From positions 1 to 10,729 of the forward strand of contig JALXDL010000111.1 in NCBI GenBank assembly GCA_026990385.1: DNA of 10,729 nt. Direction: 5' to 3'. This DNA is from DRKI01 sp011051875. GTDB lineage: Bacteria > Desulfobacterota > Desulfobulbia > Desulfobulbales > Desulfobulbaceae. The notes beneath the pieces are model-generated. The model had not been told where the DNA came from. It did no database searches and saw only the letters and a program-made list of their open reading frames with translations. The translations under genes were made by a program, and so were the position numbers. Below, in pieces: positions 1 through 9,263 of this stretch; the first letter of the stretch is position 1; each line of letters opens with the position of its first letter.

Positions 1-552
1 GATCCCCAAGCGGGTGAACTTCTTGGGATCCCGGAGAAAATCAATGATCTCCTCCAGTTCCTCCTTGGCTTCGTCGATGCCGGCCACGTCCTTGAAGGTC
101 ACCTTGACCTCGCCCTCGCCCTGCAGCTTGGCGCGGGTCTTGCCAAACGAGAGCGCACCACCCTTGCCGCCCATCTGCATCTGGCGCATGAAGAAGATCC
201 AGACCCCGATCAGGAGCAGCATGGGAAACCAGGAGATGAAGATCGACATCCAGAGGGATTCCTTTTCCGGCTCCTTGACCGAGATATCGACCCCGGATTT
301 GCGCAGCATGGGAATCAGCTCGGAATCGGGAGGCGCAATGGTGACAAAGGGCCTGCCATCCTGGCCTGCCCCGAGGATCTTTTCGCCCTGGATGGTCACC
401 TTGTTGATGGCACCGTTCTCCACGCTTGACCAGAACTCGCTGTAGGTCATGGAGTTCCGCTGGATGGGCGGTTTGTTGAAGAGATTGAACAGCAGGATCA
501 TGGTCAGCCCGATGACCAACCACATCGTCAGGTTCTTGTAGAAGGTATTCAA
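1..552 (-). CDS. ftsH: FtsH ATP-dependent zinc metalloprotease, N-terminal part (cut by window edge)
   Basis: This is the first 184 codons of FtsH, the membrane-anchored AAA+ protease that degrades misassembled membrane proteins and some short-lived regulators. Translation of the minus strand gives a first membrane segment (about residues 10-25), an extracytoplasmic domain (about 26-103), a second membrane segment (about 104-122) and a Gly/Lys-rich linker. It then shows the family signature leading into the AAA+ module, VTFKDVAGIDEAKEELEEI (about 151-169), and stops at the window edge before Walker A. The ATPase core and HEXXH protease site (about 450 residues in typical family members) lie outside. 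The start is taken as TTG at 552-550. An in-frame TAA lies two codons upstream (558-556), a GGAG (564-561) sits 8 nt before the TTG, and the next ATG is codon 10, already inside the membrane segment. It lies 209 bases downstream of carB on the same strand, with its own candidate promoter. The family call is near certain; the TTG start is likely. Confidence 0.95.
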   Translation of the reverse strand, partial: MNTFYKNLTMWLVIGLTMILLFNLFNKPPIQRNSMTYSEFWSSVENGAINKVTIQGEKILGAGQDGRPFVTIAPPDSELIPMLRKSGVDISVKEPEKESLWMSIFISWFPMLLLIGVWIFFMRQMQMGGKGGALSFGKTRAKLQGEGEVKVTFKDVAGIDEAKEELEEIIDFLRDPKKFTRLGI

Positions 553-741
553 AAATTACGCTCCGGTAGTTCGTCGTCTCATGAGAGTTTCCGGCACCGG
601 AAGACAGCCGGCCACCGGCCGCCCGCATCCAGGAACCGAGCCGGAAACAGGGGATATTTCCTGTATCAGATGATCGGTGAGGGCCGAATCCGGTTCCGGA
701 AACGGCCGTTGACGGAACAACGAAAACAGTTTGTTTATCTT

Positions 742-761
742 AGTGTAATACCTGTTCCTGT

Positions 762-769
<8 letters not shown>
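742..769 (-). promoter_or_regulatory. Candidate sigma70 promoter for ftsH, overlapping the carB stop codon
   Basis: On the minus strand TTGACT (769-764) is followed after 16 nt by TACACT (747-742), a five-of-six -35 and a four-of-six -10. The -35 box contains the last bases of carB and touches its TAA stop. Transcription would start near 735 and give ftsH a leader of about 180 nt. No good sigma32-type (CTTGAA/CCCCAT) match was seen nearby. This is a pattern match only. Confidence 0.4.
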
Positions 770-3986
<3,217 letters not shown>

Positions 3987-4038
3987 CTTCTGTATTTTCT
4001 GGCTGTTATGCTGGAAAGCAGCAGGAGGAGACAGGTCT

Positions 4039-5133
4039 TCAGCCCTGCTCTTGCATCAGGTCGATGAAACGGTCAAAGAGATACTCGGCATCATGCGGGC
4101 CCGGCGCATGCTCGGGATGGTACTGGACCGAGAAGGCCGGCAGCTCCCTGTGCCGCATCCCCTCCAGGCTGCCGTCGTTGAGATTGATATGGGTCACCTC
4201 GATCCAGGACGGCAGGCTGTCGGGATCGACGCAGAAACCGTGATTCTGGGAGGTGATCTCCACCCGGCCCGTGGTCAGGTCCTTGACCGGCTGGTTGCCG
4301 CCCCGGTGGCCGAACTTGAGCTTGTAGGTGGCTCCGCCATAGGCCAGGCCCAGGATCTGGTGCCCCAGGCAGATACCGAATATCGGTTTTTTCCCCAGCA
4401 GGCTGCGGACGTTCTCGACCACGCCGGCGACGCCGGCCGGATCTCCGGGGCCGTTGGAGAGAAAGATGCCGTCAGGCGCCAGGGCCAGCACCTCTTCGGC
4501 CGGGGTGGTGGCCGGCACGACGCGCACGTCGCAGCCCCGCCGGCTGAGCAGGCGCAACTGGTTCCACTTGATGCCGAAATCATAGGCCACCACCCGCCAT
4601 CTCCGTCCTGCGCCGCCGCACTGATCCGGCTGCCAGTCAAAGGGAGCCTCGGTGGTGACGCCGGCCACCATGTCCCGGCCCACCAGGCCGGACCACTCCC
4701 TGGCCCGCCGGACCAGGGACTCGCCATCCAGGTCCCTGGTGGAGATCACGCATTTCATGGCGCCCTGGTTCCTGATGATCCGGGTCAGCATGCGGGTGTC
4801 GATTCCCTCGACGCCCAGGATATCGAACCGGCGCAGAAAATCGGCCAGGGTGCTGGTGGCGCGGTGGTTGCTCGGCATCCCCTGGTATTCGCGCACCAGG
4901 AAGGCCCGTGGATGGATGGCCGAGGATTCCATGTCCTCGTCATTGACGCCGTAGTTGCCGATGAGCGGATAGGTCATGGTCACGAGCTGGCCCGCATAGG
5001 AGGGATCGGTGAGTACCTCCTGGTAGCCGCTCATACTGGTATTGAACACGATCTCACCCACTGCCTCGCCGGGGCCGGTGAAGGAACGGCCGCTCATGAC
5101 TGTTCCGTCTTCAAGTCCGATCAGTACTTTCAT
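4039..5133 (-). CDS. carA: Carbamoyl phosphate synthetase, small (glutaminase) subunit
   Basis: CarA hydrolyses glutamine and passes ammonia to CarB. From the ATG at 5133 the protein has 364 residues (E. coli CarA has 382). The N-terminal CPSase domain shows LEDGTVMSGRSF and NTSMSGYQEVLTDPSYAGQ. The C-terminal class I amidotransferase domain shows the oxyanion region FLSNGPGDP, the nucleophile elbow GICLGHQ (Cys about 255) and the His/Glu pair in YHPEHAPGPHDAEYLFD (about 339 and 341), so the catalytic triad is complete. An in-frame TTG ten codons upstream (5163) is possible. ATG 5133 is preferred because MKVLIGLEDG aligns with the family N terminus and a GGAT lies 8 nt upstream. A TGA directly before the TTG blocks further extension. 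It is the first gene of carAB, behind a structured leader of about 230 nt that may carry its control. Confidence 0.98.
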   Translation of the reverse strand: MKVLIGLEDGTVMSGRSFTGPGEAVGEIVFNTSMSGYQEVLTDPSYAGQLVTMTYPLIGNYGVNDEDMESSAIHPRAFLVREYQGMPSNHRATSTLADFLRRFDILGVEGIDTRMLTRIIRNQGAMKCVISTRDLDGESLVRRAREWSGLVGRDMVAGVTTEAPFDWQPDQCGGAGRRWRVVAYDFGIKWNQLRLLSRRGCDVRVVPATTPAEEVLALAPDGIFLSNGPGDPAGVAGVVENVRSLLGKKPIFGICLGHQILGLAYGGATYKLKFGHRGGNQPVKDLTTGRVEITSQNHGFCVDPDSLPSWIEVTHINLNDGSLEGMRHRELPAFSVQYHPEHAPGPHDAEYLFDRFIDLMQEQG

Positions 5134-5366
5134 AGAATCATCCGAACATGGGAAACAGGGCAATCACACCGAATCACGTCGACCTGCGGCCAAGACGATC
5201 CCGGCGTCACCTCCTTGTTCTCGGTCGTTGTTACAGGTTTCGCCCTTGCGGGCATGGAGTTTCCGATGGCAGGAGCATGGTACCCGATCACGGGATATCC
5301 AATTACTCCGGATCAATACAGGACTTGCAAGCGGTTGCAGGATGGCACTGCTGTGCGTGATCGAAC
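5134..5366 (-). promoter_or_regulatory. Long structured 5' leader of carAB, or a small RNA gene
   Basis: This fills most of the 357-base gap between waaA and carA; no convincing protein gene was found in it. If transcription starts about 7 nt after the TATAAT box, carA has a leader of about 230 nt. Seen directly on the minus strand: a TGCAA/TTGCA hairpin with a CCGC loop (5339-5326), a bulged hairpin around CCCG-TGAT-CGGG (5300-5279), GCCC-GCAA-GGGC with a GNRA loop (5253-5242), and an orphan AAGGAGGTGA (5216-5207). Near its two ends, 5363-5355 can pair with 5169-5161 over 9 bp, counting two G-U pairs, which would close a domain of about 200 nt. I matched no known riboswitch class by eye. A 6S-like rod RNA is conceivable but unproven, and there is no intrinsic terminator before carA. 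Confidence 0.35.
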
Positions 5367-5372
5367 TTCGCG

Positions 5373-5402
5373 ATTATACACCCCGCATATCGGGAGGTTC
5401 GA
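5373..5402 (-). promoter_or_regulatory. Candidate promoter upstream of carA with a dyad in its spacer
   Basis: A consensus -10 box TATAAT is read at 5378-5373 on the minus strand. The best -35 match is weak: TCGAAC at 5402-5397, spacing 18. In the spacer lies the inverted repeat CCCG-catat-CGGG (5382-5394), and a longer-range pair CACCCC (5379-5384) / GGGGTG (5415-5420) brackets the -35 area. A strong -10, a poor -35 and a dyad between them is the usual look of a regulated promoter. The regulator cannot be named from sequence. Confidence 0.5.
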
Positions 5403-5490
5403 GCACGTGCAGATGGGGTGCCCTGTGACCGCTTACAGAGAATGTTCCGCAGCCGGGGCGAGAGTGCCCTGCCCGCGCAGGACCACGGGC

Positions 5491-6810
5491 TCACGGGGCA
5501 GCCGGCAGCAGGGAGAGCACCATCTCCACCTGGCGGCGGGCCGCGCCCCCCTGGGCACCGGCCACCTCGGCCGCCAGCCGGCCGATAGCACGGTACCGGT
5601 CCGGATCGGCAAGGTGGGCCAGGATCAGGTCGGCCAGGATATCGGCATCAGCGACCTCGAATCCCGCGCCGGCCGCAAGCAGGAGGTCTGCCGCATCGCG
5701 AAAATCCTTCATGCTCGGACCGAAGTAGACCGGCACGCCCCAGCGGGCGGCCTCCATCACGTTGTGCCCGCCCCGTTCAACCAGGCTGCCACCGCAGAAA
5801 ACAAAATCGGCGGCCGCGTAAAGGTCAGCCAGCTCACCCATGGAGTCAACCAGGATTATGCCGCTTGTGCGGCCCGAGGTCCTGACCGCGCTGAGCAGGT
5901 CATAGGCCACCCCCGAACGGACCAGGAGCCCTTCCACCTCCGGCAGCCGCCGCAGGTGCCGCGGCACAACGATCCAGGTTACGGGAAGCTCCACACAGTC
6001 CCGGAGCCGTCGGTACACAGGGAGCAGGAGTTCCTCCTCACCGCTGTGGGTTGAGCCGGAGACAAAAACCAGGCTGCCGTCAAGATCCAGTTCCCGGCGG
6101 TACCTGCTGCGTACTCTCTTCTGATCCCGGGGCTGGAGATCATACTTGATATTCCCTGTCACCTGAATGTGCCGGGCCGGGAAACCGAGGTCGGCGAACC
6201 TGCGGGCATCATCATCACCGATGACCCCCAGCCTCTTGAACTCGCGCAAAATCCGCGTCATGAAGCCGCGTATTCTCCGGTAGCGCCTGAAAGACCGCTC
6301 GGACATGCGGCCGTTGAGGAGAAGCATCGGGATCCCCGCTCTTCCGGCCTCGGTCAGCATGACCGGCCAGAGTTCGGTTTCAAGACAGATGTACAGGTCC
6401 GGCCTGATCAACCGGATTGCCCTGCGAACGGCAGGTGGCGCATCAAGGGGAGCCATCAGGCATGTGACCGTTTCCGGCAGCAGATCGCGGGCCACCCGCC
6501 ATCCCTGCATGGTCATGGTGGTCAGGACACAGCGGAACCGGCCATGACGGGCCGCCAGTTCGCCGATCAGAATCCTGGCCGCCTGCACTTCGCCCACCGA
6601 GGCTGCGTGAAGCCAGATACAGGGGGAACCGATTCCCTGTCCGGGGTATCGTGCCAGCCGCTGGTCCAGGCCGGCACCAAACCGGCCACCTGCGGCCCGC
6701 AGCAGGGGCGCCAGGAACAGCAGCAGGAAATAACCGCCTGCTCCGAACAACCTGTACGCCTGGTACAGCACGTTTCCCCGTCCGCCTCGGCTTTTGTCGA
6801 TACAGCGCAT
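5491..6810 (-). CDS. waaA: 3-deoxy-D-manno-octulosonic acid (Kdo) transferase
   Basis: WaaA (KdtA, GT30 family) transfers Kdo from CMP-Kdo to the lipid A precursor at the cytoplasmic face of the inner membrane, an essential step in lipopolysaccharide assembly. The 439-codon frame has a hydrophobic anchor (about residues 21-38) and HAASVGE (68-74), whose Glu is the proposed catalytic base in the family. It also has ETELWP (144-149), NGRMS (166-170), a second nucleotide-sugar-binding lobe from about 215 and the GGHN motif (347-350). The start is uncertain. ATG 6810 has no Shine-Dalgarno and lies only a few bases from the predicted transcription start. GTG 6771 (codon 14, giving 426 residues) follows a GGGGA at 3 nt and begins VLYQAYRLF, as family members do. 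Whether one or two Kdo units are added cannot be read from the sequence. The gene stands alone, divergent from the immunophilin gene and 357 bases upstream of carA. Confidence 0.95.
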   Translation of the reverse strand: MRCIDKSRGGRGNVLYQAYRLFGAGGYFLLLFLAPLLRAAGGRFGAGLDQRLARYPGQGIGSPCIWLHAASVGEVQAARILIGELAARHGRFRCVLTTMTMQGWRVARDLLPETVTCLMAPLDAPPAVRRAIRLIRPDLYICLETELWPVMLTEAGRAGIPMLLLNGRMSERSFRRYRRIRGFMTRILREFKRLGVIGDDDARRFADLGFPARHIQVTGNIKYDLQPRDQKRVRSRYRRELDLDGSLVFVSGSTHSGEEELLLPVYRRLRDCVELPVTWIVVPRHLRRLPEVEGLLVRSGVAYDLLSAVRTSGRTSGIILVDSMGELADLYAAADFVFCGGSLVERGGHNVMEAARWGVPVYFGPSMKDFRDAADLLLAAGAGFEVADADILADLILAHLADPDRYRAIGRLAAEVAGAQGGAARRQVEMVLSLLPAAP

Positions 6811-6820
6811 AAATTTGGTT

Positions 6821-6849
6821 ATTTAACCAGGATTTTCCCTCCTCGTCAA
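6821..6849 (-). promoter_or_regulatory. Sigma70-type promoter for waaA
   Basis: On the minus strand TTGACG (6849-6844) and TTAAAT (6826-6821) are exactly 17 nt apart, in a locally AT-rich patch within GC-rich DNA. Transcription would begin near 6814, leaving only about 3 nt before the ATG at 6810 but about 43 nt before the GTG at 6771, which supports the downstream start of waaA. Pattern match only. Confidence 0.55.
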
Positions 6850-6907
6850 CAAGGATCATGGTGGACCCGGAGAAAAAGGGAGGTTCCGGGGTCCCTGAGG
6901 GTTTTTC

Positions 6908-6936
6908 TTGACAAGGTGCCTGCCGCCTTGTAAGCA
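6908..6936 (+). promoter_or_regulatory. Candidate promoter for the dual immunophilin gene
   Basis: A perfect -35 box TTGACA (6908-6913) is followed after 17 nt by TAAGCA (6931-6936), a poor -10. No better -10 is present at spacings of 16 to 18. It lies in the divergent region shared with waaA, about 60 bases from the opposite-facing promoter, and would leave a leader of about 85 nt. The -35 is convincing, the whole promoter less so. Confidence 0.35.
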
Positions 6937-6961
6937 ACCGCAATCAATCAACTGGAGGCTC

Positions 6962-6991
6962 AACCGGCCCGAACTCCTCTCCAGGCCGGTT
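6962..6991 (+). repeat. Inverted repeat (hairpin) in the leader of the immunophilin gene
   Basis: AACCGGCC (6962-6969) and GGCCGGTT (6984-6991) form a perfect 8-bp stem with a 14-nt loop. It ends 23 bases before the GGAGG ribosome binding site. No T-run follows, so it is not an intrinsic terminator. It could stabilise the mRNA or be an operator dyad. Confidence 0.5.
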
Positions 6992-7028
6992 CCGGGAAAC
7001 ATCAACCTACCGCCGGAGGCCGCATGCC

Positions 7029-8060
7029 ATGTCCAAGCTGCCTGCACTCTGTATCATCGCAGTTTTGCTCGTTTTCTCCGGCCAACCGGCAACAGCCAGG
7101 AACAAGGAGATGAAAGACGGAATCTACGCCAGGATCCAGACGCCCAAGGGTTCCATTCTGCTCAGGCTCTATTATGACAAGACTCCGCTGACGGTCATCA
7201 ACTTTGTCGGCCTCGCCGAAGGTACCATGCACCTGGGCGGCAGCAAGCCCGTGGGCACTCCCTTCTACGATGGACTCAAGTTCCACCGTGTCATTCCCGA
7301 TTTCATGATCCAGGGCGGCTGCCCCCTGGGAACCGGCAGCGGCGGTCCGGGCTACACATTCCCCGACGAGATCGTCTCTTCCCTGAAATTCAACGGTCCC
7401 GGTGTACTTGCCATGGCCAACGCCGGACCCGGGACCAACGGCAGCCAGTTCTTCATAACCCACACGGCCACACCGCACCTCAACGGCCGGCACACCATCT
7501 TCGGGCACGTGGCCGAGGGCCAGGACGTGGTCAACGCCATTGAAGAGGGCGACACCATCGAACACGTGGAGATCATCCGGGTCGGCCGGGACGCCGAGCG
7601 CTTCAGGACCGACCAGGCCGCCTTTGACCACGAACTGACCAGAATCCGGGAGGAGGAGAACAAGGCAAAGAAGAAGGAGCGGGACAGGATAACGAAGATG
7701 ATCCGCCAGAAATGGCCCGAGGCGCACCATACCCGCTCCGGCATGTACTACGAAACCCTGAAGGAGGGTGAGGGTGAAAAACCCCGCCCGGGCACCACGA
7801 TCAGCGTCCACTACACCGGCCGCCTGCTGCTCAACGGCCGTAAGTTCGATTCCTCCTACGACCGGGGGGAGCCGATCCGTTTCGAGGTGGGCACCGGCCG
7901 GGTCATCCGCGGCTGGGACGAGGCACTGCTCCACATGAAAAAAGGGGAAAAACGGACCCTTATCATCCCGCCGGAACTGGCCTACGGCAACCGTGGCGCC
8001 GGCGGCGTCATTCCTCCCGGCGCCTGGCTGGTCTTTGACGTGGAGCTGGTGGACTTCTGA
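7029..8060 (+). CDS. Exported dual-family peptidyl-prolyl isomerase (cyclophilin-FKBP fusion)
   Basis: A 343-residue protein predicted to catalyse cis-trans isomerisation of prolyl bonds with two unrelated domains. Residues 1-23 form a signal peptide (Lys3, a hydrophobic core, then PATA before Arg24), so it probably acts in the periplasm. Residues about 30-187 are a cyclophilin with FHRVIPDFMIQGG (catalytic Arg87, Phe92, Met93, Gln95), MANAGPGTNGSQFFI and His155. The CypA Trp121 position is His150. Residues about 188-235 form a highly charged, probably helical linker rich in Glu, Lys and Arg. Residues about 236-343 are an FKBP domain retaining the FK506-pocket positions Tyr262, Phe273, Asp274, Arg279, Phe285, Val292, Ile293, Trp296, Tyr319 and Phe336. 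The start is firm: GGAGG at 7015-7019 is 9 nt upstream. The ATG at 7024 is out of frame. It is the only plus-strand gene here, alone between divergent waaA and convergent trpS. The domain calls are secure; the physiological clients are unknown. Confidence 0.95.
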   Translation: MSKLPALCIIAVLLVFSGQPATARNKEMKDGIYARIQTPKGSILLRLYYDKTPLTVINFVGLAEGTMHLGGSKPVGTPFYDGLKFHRVIPDFMIQGGCPLGTGSGGPGYTFPDEIVSSLKFNGPGVLAMANAGPGTNGSQFFITHTATPHLNGRHTIFGHVAEGQDVVNAIEEGDTIEHVEIIRVGRDAERFRTDQAAFDHELTRIREEENKAKKKERDRITKMIRQKWPEAHHTRSGMYYETLKEGEGEKPRPGTTISVHYTGRLLLNGRKFDSSYDRGEPIRFEVGTGRVIRGWDEALLHMKKGEKRTLIIPPELAYGNRGAGGVIPPGAWLVFDVELVDF

Positions 8061-8066
8061 CAGGCC

Positions 8067-8100
8067 GCCATGGGCCGGGCTTTCGGATCCCGGCCGTGGC
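8067..8100. terminator. Possible convergent terminator hairpin between the immunophilin gene and trpS
   Basis: GGCCGGG (8073-8079) pairs perfectly with CCCGGCC (8089-8095) across a 9-nt loop. A small internal loop then allows GCCA (8067-8070) to pair with TGGC (8097-8100). It begins 6 bases after the immunophilin stop and lies between two converging genes, where a bidirectional terminator is expected. Neither strand has a T-run after the stem, so it is not a canonical intrinsic terminator. A weaker stem, CCGGGC/GCCCGG, lies at 8156-8179. Confidence 0.35.
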
Positions 8101-8209
8101 AAACCGTGAAAACCGTGGTGCCGGCGTCTCCAGGGGCAACCTGCCGACAACGCTCCCGGGCAGAATGGAAATCGCCCGGTTCGGGGTCGAGCCGCCTGTA
8201 TCCTGACGC

Positions 8210-9178
8210 TCAGTAGCTGAGTCCCACCCGGTCCCGCACCAGGTCCATGGTCTCCGCCGCCCTGGCCCTGGCCTTTTCCGCTCCCCTGGCCAGGACCTGG
8301 CGCAGGTAGTCGGGGTTGTCCAGCAGCTCCTTTTTCCGGAGCCGGGCCTCGGCAAAGTGGTCCCGGATCAGCTCGAACAGGTCCTGCTTGATATAGCCGT
8401 AGGCTGCGCCGCCGTTGACATAGAGATCATGCACCTCGGCCAGCTTTTCCGGTGGCGCGAACAGCCTGAGCAGGGCGAACAGGTTGCACCGGTCCGGGTC
8501 CTTGGGCGCCTCCACCGGGGTGGCATCGGTCTGGATGGCCATGACCCGCTTGCGCAGGGCCTTGTCGTCCAGGAAAATGGGAATGGTGTTGCCGTAGGAC
8601 TTGGACATCTTCTGGCCGTCCAGGCCCGGGACGATGGCCGTGGTCTCGTTGATGGCCGGTTCCGGGATCACGAAGGTCTCGCCATAGGTGTTGTTGAACT
8701 TGGCCGCGATATCCCGGGCCACCTCGAGATGCTGTTTCTGATCCTTGCCCACCGGCACCACCTCGGACTGGAAGAGCAGGATGTCCGCGGCCATGAGCAC
8801 GGGATAGGCGAACAGGCCGTGGCTGGGCGCGATCCCCTTGGCGATCTTGTCCTTGTAGGAGTGGCACCGCTCCAGCAGGCCCATGGGGGTCAGGGTGGAG
8901 AGGATCCACATCAGCTCGCACACCTCGGGCACGTCCGACTGGACCCAGAACGTGCACCGGTCCGGGTCCAGGCCCAGGGCCAGGAAGTCCGCCGCGGCCT
9001 CCAGGGTCCCCTGCCGCAGCCGGTCCCGGTCGTGGACCGTGGTCAGGGCATGGAGATCGACGATAAAGACGTAGAGGTCCGCCTTCTCCATGTTTGATAT
9101 CATGGTCTTCATCATGCCGAAGTAATTGCCGATGTGCAGCTGTCCCGATGGCTGAATGCCTGAAAGTATACGTTTCAT
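8210..9178 (-). CDS. trpS: Tryptophanyl-tRNA synthetase
   Basis: TrpS activates tryptophan with ATP and charges tRNA-Trp. The 322-residue length is normal for the bacterial class Ic enzyme (about 325-340). The Rossmann-fold start reads MKRILSGIQPSGQLHIGNYFG, with the HIGH-type motif HIGN at 15-18. The indole-recognition Asp is in PVLMAADIL (Asp132, the same number as in the Geobacillus enzyme). VGKDQKQHLE is at about 143-152, and the second ATP motif is a perfect KMSKS (190-194). The C-terminal helical anticodon-binding part runs from about 205 to the end. The ATG at 9178 matches the family N terminus; the ribosome binding site is weak (GGAA about 8 nt upstream). It lies 188 bases beyond dnaK with a strong terminator between, so it is probably transcribed independently, and it converges on the immunophilin gene. 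No T-box sequence was found in its leader. Confidence 0.98.
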   Translation of the reverse strand: MKRILSGIQPSGQLHIGNYFGMMKTMISNMEKADLYVFIVDLHALTTVHDRDRLRQGTLEAAADFLALGLDPDRCTFWVQSDVPEVCELMWILSTLTPMGLLERCHSYKDKIAKGIAPSHGLFAYPVLMAADILLFQSEVVPVGKDQKQHLEVARDIAAKFNNTYGETFVIPEPAINETTAIVPGLDGQKMSKSYGNTIPIFLDDKALRKRVMAIQTDATPVEAPKDPDRCNLFALLRLFAPPEKLAEVHDLYVNGGAAYGYIKQDLFELIRDHFAEARLRKKELLDNPDYLRQVLARGAEKARARAAETMDLVRDRVGLSY

Positions 9179-9209
9179 GATCCGTTCCGGTGGTGTTGGT
9201 ATGGGTCAG

Positions 9210-9239
9210 GCGGGCCGGTTCACAGGTTGTCCGGCCCGC
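9210..9239. repeat. Perfect 9-bp inverted repeat upstream of trpS
   Basis: GCGGGCCGG (9210-9218) and CCGGCCCGC (9231-9239) are exact inverted copies separated by 12 nt. In the trpS orientation the hairpin ends about 31 bases before the start codon, with no T-run after it. It would be very stable and could lie in the trpS leader. Confidence 0.6.
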
Positions 9240-9242
9240 TAC

Positions 9243-9263
9243 TGCCCGCAAAGGGCGCGGGCA
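9243..9263. repeat. Second inverted repeat upstream of trpS
   Basis: TGCCCGC (9243-9249) and GCGGGCA (9257-9263) form a perfect 7-bp stem with a 7-nt loop, only 3 bases from the 9210-9239 hairpin. One end touches a TATATT (9268-9263, minus strand) that could be a -10 box for trpS, but no -35 box accompanies it. Confidence 0.5.

Noticed and set aside
41..628. A 195-codon minus-strand frame at the left edge
   Set aside because: It overlaps ftsH in another reading frame; the translation is Arg/Gly/His-rich with no motif, whereas the neighbouring frame gives clear FtsH.
5391..5410. GGTTCGAGC resembling a tRNA T-loop
   Set aside because: No flanking T-stem pairing, acceptor stem or anticodon arm could be built on either strand.
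5303..5494. A 63-codon GTG-start frame directly after waaA (stop/start overlap)
   Set aside because: No ribosome site, no recognisable motif, and it runs through the TATAAT box and leader start; judged chance.
6863..6906. GGACCCGG/CCGGGGTCC inverted repeat followed by TTTTT, terminator-like on the plus strand
   Set aside because: The stem needs a bulge, the T-run is 7 bases away, and no plus-strand gene lies upstream to terminate.
7002..8150. A 382-codon minus-strand frame opposite the immunophilin gene
   Set aside because: It is antisense to a gene with two complete conserved domains and a strong ribosome site; a shadow frame.
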